From assembly GCF_036850765.1 (NCBI RefSeq), contig NC_089490.1:294234982-294298981 (forward strand): a stretch of DNA of 64,000 nucleotides, in the 5' to 3' direction. Under the pieces are notes generated by a model. It worked only from the letters and a program-made list of their open reading frames with translations. It was not told the DNA's origin and made no database searches. The DNA comes from Saccopteryx bilineata. Lineage: Eukaryota > Chordata > Mammalia > Chiroptera > Emballonuridae. The translations under genes and the position numbers were made by a program. Positions 46,284 to 57,595 of the stretch are shown piece after piece. How positions within the stretch are numbered: position 1 is the first letter of the stretch; each line of letters starts with the position of its first letter.

Positions 46284-47279
46284 TTACTTGTGGCTCTGTT
46301 TTTTTTTGTTCTTTGTATCTGATTGGAGAACCCCCTTTAGTAATTCCTGGAGTGGGGGTTTTCTGATGATAAATTCCCTCATCTTTTCTGTATCTGTGAA
46401 TGTTTTTATTTCTCCTTCGTATTTGAAGGATAGCTTTGATGGGTATAGTATTCGTGGCTGAAAGTTCCTCTCTTTCAGGACTTTAAATATTGGGGTCCAC
46501 TCTCTTCTAGCTTGTAGAGTTTCTGCTGAGAAATCTGATGATAATCTAATGGGCCTTCCTTTATATGTTGTATTCTTCTTTTCCCTGGCTGCCTTGAGAA
46601 CTTTTTCTTTGCTGTTGGTTTGTGTCAATTTCATTATGATATGCCTTGGAGTAGGTTTGTTGGGGTTAAGAAAACTTGGAGTTCTGTTTGCTTCTTGAAC
46701 TTGAGGCTTTATTTCTTTCCACAGGCTTGGGAAGTTCTCATCAATTATTTGTTTAAGTATGTTCTCCATTCCATTTTCTCTCTCTTCTCCCTCTGATATA
46801 CCTATTATTCTTATGTTATTCTTTTTGATGGAGTCAGATAATTCTTGTAGGGCTATCTAATTTTTTTTAATTTTTGAGTCTCTTTCTTCTTCTCTCTGTT
46901 GTGCCTCAAGTTGCTTGTCTTCTATTTCACTAATCCTCTCTTCTATCTGACCTGTTCTATTAGCTAAGCTTGTTACTTCATTTTTCAGCTCGTGAATTGA
47001 GTTTTTCATCTCTGTTTGATTTGTTTTTATAGTTTCAATTTCCTTGGACATATATTCTTTGTGTTCATGGAGTTGTTTTCTGAGCTCCCTATATTGCCTT
47101 TCTGTGTTTTCTTGTATATCTCGGAGGATTTTTAGGATTTCTATCTTGAATTCTCTGTCATTTAGCTCCAAGGTTTCCAATATATTAAATTTTTTCTCCA
47201 TAGATTTTTCCTCATCTAGCTGTGTTACCTCTCTTTCTTTTGTATCCATGATATTCAATTTTCTCTTCCTTAATGGCAT
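46284..47279 (-). pseudogene. L1 ORF1p (RNA-binding chaperone), one nonsense codon
   Basis: ORF1p coats L1 RNA as trimers. The start MPLRKRKLNIMDTKEREVTQ is at 47,279. The N-terminal 140 codons are highly charged with heptad-like Leu/Ile spacing (coiled coil). A TAG at 46,857-46,859 interrupts the frame just where the RNA-recognition part begins (next residues IALQELSDSIKKNNIRIIGI). The second half continues in the same frame and holds PRHIIMKLTQTNSKEKVLKA and RRPLR-like C-terminal parts, ending at 46,284. Apart from the stop, 331 codons are intact. Confidence 0.95.
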
Positions 47280-49730
47280 CTGAGGGTGGTTTTGTTGATA
47301 GTATTAATGAGATTTAATAAAGAATAAAAAGTTTAAAAAAATAAAAAAATAACAAATCGAAAAGAGTTGTTTTTTTTTAAAAAAAATTAATAATGAAATA
47401 AAGAAAAATAAAATAAAATAAAAATTTTTTAAAAAAGGAAATTATTCCCCCCCTCTTTTTTTCCTCTCCTCTCCTCTCCCCTCTTTCTTGAGAAAATCTT
47501 GTGGTGGACTGTGAGTTATAACAAACAATGCCTGTGATGGAGGGCCTGAATTGGGGAAAAGTAATAAAGGGGCAAAAAAGAGAGAAAGAAAAAAAAAAAA
47601 AAAGGAAAAAAAAAAAAAGAAAAAAGAAAAAAAAAAGAGCATATGGACCCACAAAAAGCAAATAAGGAAAAAATTTGGGTCAAGAATAAAATGATTTGCT
47701 TTTAGGTGTTGGTTTTCTAAGAGTTATGATGAGAGGAATAAGAGGAAAATGGAAAAATGGGGGGACAAATTAAAAACTTACTATTGTATTTAGTGGAACA
47801 AGAACTAGATAATATGGAGAGCCAGGGATGGGAGCACTGCTAGTGAGTTAAAAAGGTGAAGTAAAAACCCCCCAAAATGCCACAAACATAGGTTTGAGTC
47901 CCAGATAAGATAATTTGTTTGTTATTGAGGTTTGAATGAGAGGAGATGTAAAGGAGAAAGGAAGAAACTAATATAGAGGGAGAAAAGAAAGAGAGAGAGA
48001 GAAAAAAAGAGGGAACCACTAAAAGAAGAAAAAAGAAAGGAGAGAGAGAGAGAGAGAGTTAAGGGTTTTGGAGTGCAACCCTCATAGAGAGAAAGGAAGA
48101 GAAGAGAAATGATAATGGGAGATGTAACACTTATGGGTAGTGTAGTTCAGGGAGAGGAGAGAGTAAGACCGGTAGAGAGTTAATCGGCCAAATTGGAGGA
48201 GGAAAAAAAAGTCTCAAGAATGAAGATAAGAGAAACAAACGAACAAATATAATAAAATGGGATAGGTTATAAAGTCTGCAGATTATTCTTGATTTTGAGA
48301 GGTTATCTTCTTGCTTTTTCTTTTCTCTCCCTCTTCCTGGTCGGTGACTCTGTACCCCGGGTTCTGCCCCTTTGGCACGCTCAGGTAGAGGTTTGCAGTT
48401 GATAAGTCTCTATGGCAATGTCATGTATTGTGCTTTATTCTCGTTGGGAGTCGAGGCTCATTAGCATTTATAGGCTCCGACAGTGAGAGAGTCCGTGTTC
48501 CTGGAGCCTTTCTCCTAGTCTTTCCTTCCTCAATTAGTAGCCTGATAGTCCAGGTATGGGGTTGCTGCTGCCTCTGCCTGGATAGTAAGAGGCTCAAATT
48601 GCTGGCAACTCCCCACTCTATTTCCACTCAGCACAGGGCTCTGGGTAAGGCTCAGTCAGTCAGAGCTGCTAGCATAATCAGGCGGGCTTTCCGCCCACTC
48701 GAAGACCTCTGGCTCTGCCACTCTATCCGGTAACACAAGCGGGCGCCCACTTCCGGGGCGCTTGGAGGAAACTCTCACTCACTGTCTGCAACCAGGATAT
48801 CCGGCCAGCAGTCTCACGCTCTGAGTGAAACCCCCAACCGCAGGGAAAAGTTGCAGCGTTGGAATTGAGTCTCGCTCCGTCCCCGTGTGCGGCTTTTGCA
48901 AGGCGCTGGGGCGGCCCGAGATTCCGCTTTGGCCCACACAAAGGCCCCTGACTCTGCCCCTCTGTGCGATAACACGGGCGCGCACTGCCGAGGCACTCGG
49001 AGGAATCGCTCACTCCTTATCTGCGCGCGCAAACCAGGATATGAGGCCGGCCGCGCTTCCCTCTGAGTGAAACAGCCTCCAGCACGGAAAATCTCCACCG
49101 TTGGGATTAGTTCTCACTCCCTCCCGTGCATGGCTTTCCCAGGGCGCTGGGGCTGCCCAGAGACTCTGCCCTCAGCCCACAGAAAGGCCTCTGACCCTGC
49201 CTCTCCGTGGGGCAACACGGGTACCCACTTCCGCGGCTTAGGAAGAAATCTCTCTTCCACTAACTGCGCACCGACCAGGAGACCGGGTAAAATGGCCGCT
49301 CCGCTTGTCTTTCTTTGTTTGGGTTTGGCGCGAGTGTTAGCTTGTATTGCCCGGGTTGCCACAGGATCAGATTTTCCTCGGCTTGGATCTCTGAGCCACA
49401 GCCTGGTTCGGCCGTTTTTGCTGCGGCGGCCTGGATCTATTCACCCCCTTTGCCCGCCTCAGTTTCTATATTCACAGTTACCAGAAAAAGCCGCCCTGTT
49501 TAGGTTAGTGAGGAAGGCGGAGCATTTCTTACTCCCTATTTCCTTCGGGGTTTGGTTATATATTTAGCCAATTTTTCACTCAATCATACCTTTGGGTGTA
49601 TTGCGAAGAATCTGGAAGCTCCAAGTATAGGTTTTTCTGTTTCTGGTTGAAGATCTTGTTGAGTTTTGGGGGAGATTTATCGGTATCGCTTCCTACTCCG
49701 CCATTACTCTGACGTCATCCCGAAGTTACT
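47280..49730 (-). promoter_or_regulatory. L1 5'UTR with internal promoter
   Basis: About 2.45 kb. The first ~1.4 kb (49,730-48,300) is CpG-rich; the L1 start reads complement of actctgacgtcatcccgaag, including a TGACGTCA CRE palindrome at 49,710-49,717, followed by an aatggcggag YY1-type core at about 49,698-49,707. The downstream part (48,290-47,330) is polypyrimidine on the L1 sense strand, with T/CT runs. Known L1 promoters start at the first base and use YY1; use here is inferred. Confidence 0.85.
48690..49300 (-). repeat. Tandem ~241-bp monomers in the L1 5'UTR
   Basis: The landmark accagga recurs at 48,791, 49,033 and 49,274; ggcgctgg at 48,902 and 49,143; taacac/caacac at 48,731, 48,970 and 49,213. 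The units align over their whole length with moderate divergence, giving about two and a half copies. Confidence 0.9.
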
Positions 49731-49741
49731 AGATATTAAAT

Positions 49742-50058
49742 TTTTTTTCAGTGGATATAGTATTATGTGAAACCTTTTTTTTTAAATTACTTTTAATCAG
49801 TGGTATGTATGGCTTTGTTAAAGGATTTTTCTCAACTTTTGTAATACCTATTTCAAAATCTGCTTATCTTGTTGTATATTTGTTTAAATCTGAATGTGAC
49901 AGAATTGAAATAGCAATAATGTAGATCTATACCCAATGCTAATTCTAGAAAATCCTTCTTAATCCAATTCCTTTAAAATGCTCCACAATTCATTTCACTT
50001 ATTCCCAGGCCATTGTGTTTATTTCTGTCTCATCATTTAGGAATTATTTGATGCATAT
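49742..50058. other. AT-rich sequence right of the young L1
   Basis: tgtatggctttgttaaagga and similar text may continue the old L1 of 39.2-41.9 kb. Too diverged to call. Confidence 0.3.
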
Positions 50059-50071
50059 AAAAATGTATACA

Positions 50072-50448
50072 GGCCCTGGCTGGTTGGCTCAGTGGTAGAG
50101 CATCGGCCTGGTGTGCAGGAGTCCCGGGTTTGATTCCTGGCCAGGGCACACAGGAGGAGCGCCCATCTGCTTCTCCACCTCTCCCCCTCTCCTTCCTCTC
50201 TGTCTCTCTCTTCCCCTCCCGCAGCCAAGGCTCCATTGGAGCAAGGTTGGCCTGGGTGCTGAGGATGGCTCTGTGGCCTCTGCCTCAGATGCTAGAATGG
50301 TTGTGGCAGAGTGAAGCCCCAGATGGGCGGAACATCGCCCCCTGGTGGGCATGTGGGGTGGATCCCAGTCGGGCGCATGCGGGAGTCTGTCTGACTGCCT
50401 CCCTATTTCCAGCTTCAGAAAAACACAAAAAGGAAAAAACAAAACAAA
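50072..50448 (+). mobile_element. Type I tRNA-derived SINE
   Basis: Box A-like tggctcagtggtagagca, box B-like ggtttgattcc (one change) and the standard body slightly shortened. Duplication aaaaatgtataca at 50,059-50,071 and 50,449-50,461. Confidence 0.95.
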
Positions 50449-50461
50449 AAAAATGTATACA

Positions 50462-51825
50462 TAGCCTTATTGTATGGTGAGCATTAATTCAGGGTTATCA
50501 TGGCAGATCACTAACAATTTATAGGTATTTTGAAATATGTTTTTGACTCCTGCTTTTACTTGCACAAAATAAAAGTAAAATAATATGTCTTTAGAAGAGA
50601 AATGTGAAATATTATTTAACATAAATTTTGGGGTAAGTTCAAGTGATGGTACAGGTTCTTTGCATATCAGAAAATATGAGACAAAAGATGTCATCTATAC
50701 CACTTGAGGTTAACATTAAAGAAAAATCCTATGACATAGTAACAGAAATATTAACAAAAATGGAGTTGAAGTGTGTATACATTGGTTCCAAAGATTCTAA
50801 TATTCCCCATAATATCAATAATTAGATAAGAACAATATCATTATTTCTCCAACACTAAAATAGTAATTAAAATTTAAATATAGTAATGTGAAGAATCCAG
50901 GTCCCATTGACTGGCTACTGAAGGGTCCATTGCATGAGGTCTTACCAAATGAGCCAAAGTGCTGCCTTATACCCACTCTAAACCTGCAAGAGCAACTTCT
51001 ATCGAGATTATTAGTCATAGGTATTTGCTATTGCCAGCTATTTTTATTTTGGTCAATCATGTGATTATAGAGAAGCACAGCATTATCACTCAGATATGAT
51101 ACAATATAAAACCAGAATGAAAATTCAGAGACTGTATTCAGAATATGGAAAAAACAGTCTATTTGTAATTTTAAGGTACCTATAAAACACACTCAGCTCT
51201 CACAAACGTAGGGGTTTCATCAGTGTATGTCCTTGCCCTGTTTCATGACAGTTCAGTTACTGTTTAGCCTTCAGTTCATATGAGGTTGGATTTTTTTTTT
51301 AGTAGTATCAGGTAGTTAAATGTGCTGACCAGTGTTACTTCATTTTTTTTTTCTCTCCTGAAGCTCACGACAATGGAATTATTTCTGCAGAGTCTATACA
51401 AAGTCACAAACAAAGTCACTAGACTGGAGCTTGTCACCCAATAATAGACTCTGTCATTTATGAGTTCTCACTTTATGGCACATAGAAATGCTTTCACCTG
51501 AACCATTAATGAGCAACCGGTGTCCTCAGGATAAATCTGCCACTGTGTTCTGCATACAATGACAGTTCATCTGACGGGGAGAGTCCCAGTGAGAAGAGAG
51601 CAGCTTCCATCCCGTCCCCCTCTGCCTAAGTATATGCATGCCTGGGTAGGATGAAACTGCTTTCTTACAATGTTATTTATTGGAAGCTGTATCTCCACTG
51701 CATTTTTTCACTAACAATTTAACAATTCCTCTTACAATGTACTTGCCGCAGTGAACAAAACACTTGTCTTCTGTGGAAACTGCTATCAGTAAAAGAGGGT
51801 TAATTTCCTTCATGCTGATTCTAGA
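50462..51825. other. Repeat-poor sequence
   Basis: No nameable repeat and no frame over 75 codons. 51,480-51,640 is of balanced composition (ggtgtcctcaggataaatct, tctgacggggagagtcccag) and could be unique, possibly conserved sequence. Confidence 0.4.
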
Positions 51826-51827
51826 TA

Positions 51828-51990
51828 TGAGTATCTACAAGCCAGGCATTCTCCTGGCACTTTTGCCCTCATTGGTTCATTTAGTCTTGGGCAGATTTAG
51901 AGGATGGATATCATTATCTCTTTTTTAAAAATGCGCTGGTCACAAACCTAGTATGTAAGAAAGTATACCTAGTAACTATTCAACTCTGAT
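51828..51990 (+). mobile_element. MIR SINE
   Basis: gagtatctacaagccaggca, ctcattggttcatttagtct and agaggatggatatcattatc follow the MIR core order. Confidence 0.6.
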
Positions 51991-52199
51991 TTTTCCTAAT
52001 TCCAAATTCTCTGCTGTATATAACTTAGATGTACAACTAAATTATGATAAAATAACATATTCATAAGTCAGCTTAATACCTCAAAAGCCCATTTGTTCTC
52101 TGTTGACTCCATTCACCCAAAGTCGTACCATTTATTCTGAATTATGTATTATTAAATCTCTTCCTTTTAAAATCTACAGCATATATATGCATACAGGCA

Positions 52200-53560
52200 T
52201 AGTTCGTTTTTGTAAATATATAAATAAATTATGTACTTTGGGGGGCTTGCTTTTCTCAGTCATTTTATGCTTTTGAGATTTATCCTATTTGAGATTTATC
52301 CTATTTATCCTAATTTCTATGCCATTGTTGATGGGCATTTGGGTGGTTTCCAGTATCTTACTATTATGAACAAGGCTACTTGGAAAATTCTGACTTTATG
52401 TCTGTAGAAGCACATGTATAAGATTTTTTTTTTTTTTTTTTTTTTTGTGGCAGAGGCAGAGAGAGTCAGAGAGAGGGACAGGCAGGAAGGAGAGAGATGA
52501 GAAGCATCAATTTTTTGTTGCAGCTCCTTAGTTGTTCATTGAATGATTTCTCATATGTGTCTTGACCAGGGGGCTACAGCAGACCAAGTGACCCTTGTTC
52601 GAGCCAGCGACCTTGGGCTCAAGCTGGTGAGCCTTGCTCAAACCCGATGAGCCCGCGCTCAAGCTGGCGACCTCAGCATCTTGAACCGGGGTCCTCTGTG
52701 TCCTAGTCTGATGCTCTTTCCACTGCTCCAATGCCTGGTCAGGCCACATGTACAAGATTGTCTCTAGAGTATGTAGTAATTGGTGGGAATGCTGGGTCAT
52801 AAAATAAGCACGTGTCAGCATATTAAGGACAGCCAAATATTTTCCAAAGTGGCTGCATCAATTTGCAATAAAAAAAGCAGTTGCTCAGCAGTTACTGAAG
52901 GTGTCCCTTGCTCTATATCTTCCCCAATAATTTGTGTACCTCAGAATGTTTACCAAACTGGTCATGAGGTTTGATTCACCTTTCTCTGCTCTTGAACATC
53001 CATTTTTTATTAATACATCATTTTTTTTTGTAAAATCCCTGTTCATATATTTTATCAATTTCAAATATTGTTAGTGGTCTTTTTTTTTTTTAATTGATAC
53101 ATATGCATGAACACACACATGGACATACACACATTCACTTTCTCACTCAGGTACCGTGAAAATTCCTCTGGATACTAATTCTTAGTGAGGTATTTGTGAA
53201 AAATGTCTTCCAATTTGAATTATCATTTTATTCATGGTGTCTATCGATGAACAGAATTTCTTAAATTTACTCAGTTCATCTAGAATTACTTTGTTTCCTA
53301 TAATTTGTGGATCTTGTTTAAGACATCCTTCTCTAAGACCATAAATTTATTCTATTATTTTAAAAAAATATATAAATTTTATTTTCATACTTAAGTCAAA
53401 GATAAATTTTCATTTATGTTGTGAATAAAGTATTCACCTCCTTTTCATATAATCATAACTATTTTTACCCACCCATTTATTTGTCCATCTTATCCTCAGG
53501 AATGCCTAAGCAGTGTCATAAATTTAATAACCACAGGCACATGAGTATAATTCTGTTCAG
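52200..53560 (-). mobile_element. Old L1 3' region, split by a SINE
   Basis: atgggcatttgggtggtttc, gaatgctgggtcataaaata, ttttccaaagtggctgcatc and ttaagacatccttctctaag match the reverse complement of old L1M 3' sequence in the right order. The SINE at 52,426 splits it; its duplication lies inside the L1. Confidence 0.65.
52426..52744 (-). mobile_element. Type II tRNA-derived SINE
   Basis: T-run, gagatgagaagcatcaat, tcttgaccagggggctacag, cctcagcatcttgaaccggg and tgctccaatgcctggtcagg in reverse-strand order. 15-bp flanks at 52,411-52,425 and 52,745-52,759 (cacatgtayaagatt) differ at one base. Confidence 0.92.
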
Positions 53561-53730
53561 ACTGAAACTTTGATTATATAAAATATATACATCAGATTGG
53601 AGTGTACAGTCACATTTGCAATCTTTAGTGTGTTTATAAAAATATCAATTTTGTAGGCCTTCTTTAATATCTTAAGTTTTACTTTTCCAAGAAAGACCAT
53701 TTTATTAGATTAGAAAAAAAGATACTTTTG

Positions 53731-54071
53731 GCCCTGGCTGATTGGCTCAGCAGTAGAGCGCTGACCTGGTATATTGAAGTGCTGGGTTCGATTCCTGGTC
53801 AGGGCACACAGGAGAAGCAACCCTCAGCTTCTCCACTCCCGTTTCCCCTCCTTCAGTCATGGCTCGAATGAGCAAGTTGGCCCCAGGCACTGAGGATGGC
53901 TCCATGGCCTCATCTCAGGTGCTAAAATATCTCAGTTGCTGAGCAACAAGTCAGTGGCCCCAGATGGGCAGAGCAAGCAGCCCCAGACAGGGGTTTCTGG
54001 GTAGTTCCCAGTTAGGGCGCATGTGGGAGTCTGTCTCTCTGCCTCTTTGCTCTCACTTGATTAAAAAAAAT
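53731..54071 (+). mobile_element. Type I tRNA-derived SINE (old copy)
   Basis: ggccctggctgattggctc head, box B-like ggttcgattcc intact and a body clearly diverged from the young copies. A-rich tail at 54,062. No clear duplication. Confidence 0.87.
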
Positions 54072-54608
54072 AATCTAAAGTGCTGAGATATTTAAAATTA
54101 CTCAACCTGATAAATATAATAAAAAATTGTCTGGAAAATTAATATTTATATGACCCCAGTTCACATTTAAAACAAAAAATATAACTAGTTATAAACTTTG
54201 TTCTCCTCTTGTGAATAATTTCATGAATAAAATGTTCATCATTCTAAAGATAGATATAAAATTCTAATAAAAATTAAAGGTTTTATTCAAAATGGTGAAC
54301 GTTCTGTTGCTATTGTAGATAAAAGATACTATTATATAACTGTATTTTAGAGTGGCAATGTATCTCAAGGCCTACCCTTATTTCTCTAAGATATTATGAC
54401 AAAAAGGGGATACTTATGAATTAGCCTTTAATTGCAAATCAATAGACTTTGATGGAGGATAGATTAACCTCTTCAAAGCATTCTTTCCAGCCTTAGAAAC
54501 TCATTATGGTGGCAGAAAGTATAATATTTACTAATAGGAAGTGTTATGTTTATTATAAATTATGTCATTTCTCCCAAATTTAAGAGTAATAGATATTGCA
54601 TTAATATA

Positions 54609-54726
54609 CAGAGGTGGGCAAAGGTAGGTTTACAGTTGCAATACAAATAAATAGTACAATAATTAATAAATAATAATACAAGAATAAACATACCTACAAT
54701 TGTAAACTTACCTTTGCCCACCCCTA
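54609..54726. mobile_element. Small Tc1/mariner-type MITE
   Basis: About 118 bp. The left end cagaggtgggcaaaggtagg and the complement of the right end (taggggtgggcaaaggtaag) form inverted repeats of about 28 bp. TA is present on both sides. The AT-rich centre does not code. Confidence 0.85.
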
Positions 54727-54728
54727 TA

Positions 54729-55800
54729 TATAACTTTCTTTTTTAAGATGCTTTTATATTATGCACATTGTAGTACAATTTTGAATCCCTTTTGAAGAAG
54801 AAAAAGGCATATGATTTCATTTCTGTAAAGTACAATTTTATCAGTAAACTTGCAGGAAAAAATTACTGAATGATAATGAATAATATGTTGTGATATATTT
54901 ATGAATTCAGGAAATCATTTGATTCAGGAAAATATGAATGTCCTGAAATTTAAAAAATGTTAGAATAGTGATGAGTTAGTAGAATAGTAGAGATTGAATC
55001 TCTTTTAAATGGTGGTAAGAGCGATTTCCAATAACTCCTCCACTATGTATTCCTGCCATAGTATAGAAGAAAGGTGTAACAAGGACAAGAAGGAGAAAGA
55101 TGACTGTCCTTTTTGACCTAGAGAAATTAATAGAGAAAGAGATTGAAGATATAGAGACCAATTCTCGTATTCCTGCTACCTCAAAACCAGACCAGAAGGT
55201 AGGATCTGGGGTTTTAGAGCAGCCTTGAATGAATGAAGAAGCTGGGAGCTGTTTGATCAGGAGTCTGAATAACAGCATCCTGGAGCATAGATTTGGAGTA
55301 GAGAGCTGATGTGATTGGCAATGGGAAAGAATAGCCAGATGAACTTGAAGCAACCACTTGAGCATTATTGCAACCACTTGACCTGTACATTATTTAGTGG
55401 ATCTAGCATTTTCTTTATTTCCTGCATGGAGACAAAATACCAGGAGCACCGATAAATGGTGGAGGTTAAAACACTCTGGACCGAACAGTTTCTCTGGATT
55501 GAAACTTTAACATAATGAATGACAAATATTGGTGATAGTACAGCACTCCATAAACCAGATGGGACTAATTAGAGTTGAAAGACATCCAATCAAGAGCAGA
55601 ACAGCACAGATCCCTGTCTGTAAGCAGGGAGAAATCAGTCGTTGCAGCTGGGATCTGAGGAGTCCTGCTTTCTACATAAACCACTGAGCCTCAATCCCAC
55701 TTACACTTGGAACAGTGTATGAAAGTAAAGTTAAAGGCTGAGTATTGATATAGAGAACACTTATCTAGTCTGAATAACAAGACAATTTCATTGAGCTAAA
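54729..55800. other. Anonymous sequence
   Basis: A minus-strand frame of 133 codons (54,976-55,377) has no domain I recognise; its hydrophobic run around residues 90-105 is not enough to call a membrane protein. I treat it as chance. Confidence 0.4.
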
Positions 55801-55804
55801 TCTG

Positions 55805-56214
55805 TCACTGTGAAAGACAGAATCATGGTTGCCCAAGAATATCCATGGTCCAATTCACAGAACAGGTGAAAATGATACAGATAAATTAAAGTTACAGATG
55901 AATTAAGGTTACTAATCATGTGACCTTATTAAAATAGGGAGATTGTTGAATGATGCAGGTGTGCAGAATGTAATCACAAGTGTCCTTACGAGTGCAAATG
56001 TGAGGCAGAGGTCAGAGCAATGTGAACTAAGAAGGTCCCGACCCACTGTAGTCTCCTCTTTAGAGCCTCTGAAAAAGATCACAGCCCTGCCAATATCCTG
56101 GTTTTAGCCCAGGAAAAAATCCAACCTATAGAACGGTAAGAAAATAAATGTGTGCGATTTTAATCTTACTAGGTGTGTGGAAATTAGTTCCAGCAGCAAA
56201 AGAAAACTAATACA
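55805..56214 (+). mobile_element. MaLR LTR (MLT1)
   Basis: Full motif order: tgaaagacagaatcatggtt, atgtgaccttattaaaatag, atgtaatcacaagtgtcctt, gagcctctgaaaaagatc, cctggttttagcccagga, gtaagaaaataaatgtgtgc and gaaaactaataca. Best MaLR call in the window. Confidence 0.85.
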
Positions 56215-56659
56215 ATGAGATTAAATAAAAATTTTACTTCATGCTTTTTTTTTTTTTTTTTTTTGCTTCTATTTCCCTGAATTCAATGGTGGAAAGTTAT
56301 GGTAACAAGTCAACTCAATTATACAGTAGTAGAAAGAAATACCATGTGAAAATATCTGCCACTCCGTCAGGGAGCTTTCAAAAATGGAAAGAAGGGCACA
56401 TTTCTTTAATGTTTTCTGATAAATCATTTTCAAGTACCTAATGTAACAAGTTTTTTTGTTACAACTTTTAAAAATATGTTTTTAGTCTGTCCTCTTCAAA
56501 GTCTACTCACCAAATCTACTACTCCTACTATCTTTACCTTCAGGCTTTTTTCTGTTAAGGCTGGAGATCAATTTTTTATTGATCTTTCTTATATCCAATC
56601 AGTTTCTAAAACTCATTTCTGATACTGAACAAACTGGATTCTCTTCCAAGTGTTTTGGC

Positions 56660-57095
56660 ACTTATATGTATTTTTAACCTTTGTAATGTGTTTATTGTTT
56701 ACCCAGCCTTTAAATGTAAAACCTTGGGAATATTCTTGACTGGTAACGTTCTTCTTCCATGCCCATCTAGTCTCCAGGCCTCGTGAGTCTGGTGTTGTTT
56801 CCCCCCGTCACCTTTGCCACAATCTTAAATTATTCTTATTTCTTATCTAGACTATTGCAATAACCTGTTAGTTGATCTCTGTTATTTTATTTCCCATACA
56901 GACATTTTCATGCTCCTAGTAGGCTTCCCTTTCAAAATCCTATTTTCGATATTAATTATTTGGATGTTGTAATTATATTTCTGCCTACTGACTCCAAGCC
57001 ACTATCAGTCCTCTACCAATTACAGGATTGTGATCTACTCATGCTATATTCATTGTCACAGCGTGATGTCTAATAGAGCTTGGAAAACTTCGTAT
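56660..57095 (+). mobile_element. L2 reverse-transcriptase fragment
   Basis: Around 56,845-56,880 the text ttcttatctagactattgca followed by ataacctgttagttgatct gives the L2/CR1-clade motif 'LDYCNxLL', and downstream parts fit the same ORF's C-terminus. Diverged and not open. Confidence 0.55.
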
Positions 57096-57325
57096 GCCAA
57101 AAATGTGTAAATAAATAAAAGCCAAAATAGCTGAAGCCAGCAGTGTTCACAATAATAGATCAGAGAGATAATACAAACTTGGCCAGTAGTCCACTGCAAA
57201 GGTAAATTAGAGGAATCCTTGCCTCTTCATCTCCTGTAACTGAAATTGCTTTTATCACCATCAGTCTTATTGGTGATTACATCCAAGGATTTTTGACAAA
57301 TTCAAATTTGACCTATGCATTAAAG

Positions 57326-57595
57326 CAATGATTTTTAACATTTTTTCATCTCATGGCGCACACAAATTAATTACTAAAACTCTGCGGCACACCAAAATAT
57401 ATATAATATTTTTTGCTGATCTGACAAAAACATAGGTATAATTTTGATTGATTCACACTGGACGACTATTGTGTTGGTTGTTATTTTATTTTTTTTTAGT
57501 TGACAGTCTAAGGTAAAAGAGGTCAGTGTCCCTGACTAAATATTCAAGTATTGCGCGTTTTACAAATACTTGGGCACACTGATTGAATATTGCTG
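57326..57595. mobile_element. Non-autonomous hAT transposon (MITE)
   Basis: A perfect 8-bp duplication, cattaaag, at 57,318-57,325 and 57,596-57,603. Ends are caatgatttttaac and the complement of cagcaatattcaatc. The interior has ctcatggcgcacacaaatta and ctctgcggcacaccaaaata, typical of a bat hAT MITE family. Confidence 0.88.

Larger units (their letters stand above)
41870..49730 (-). mobile_element. Full-length L1 retrotransposon
   Basis: About 7.86 kb on the minus strand: 5'UTR 49,730-47,280, ORF1 47,279-46,284, spacer, ORF2 45,957-42,132, short 3'UTR and a poly(A) tail (T-run at 41,870). An exact 11-bp duplication, agatattaaat, flanks it, and both ORFs can be followed end to end with only three disabling changes seen: one stop in ORF1, one 2-bp deletion and one stop in ORF2. 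It has inserted next to or in an old L1 lying in the same direction. Confidence 0.95.

Noticed and set aside
47377..47661. Phe-rich frames resembling membrane proteins
   Set aside because: They translate the T-run side of an A-rich low-complexity stretch of the L1 5'UTR.
48723..49362. Arg/Pro-rich frames in a CpG-rich region, as if a host gene first exon and CpG island
   Set aside because: The region is the L1 5'UTR, bounded by the L1 start and target duplication; CpGs belong to its internal promoter.
54976..55377. 133-codon minus-strand frame with a hydrophobic run
   Set aside because: No signal peptide at a plausible start, no family resemblance, no splice partner.
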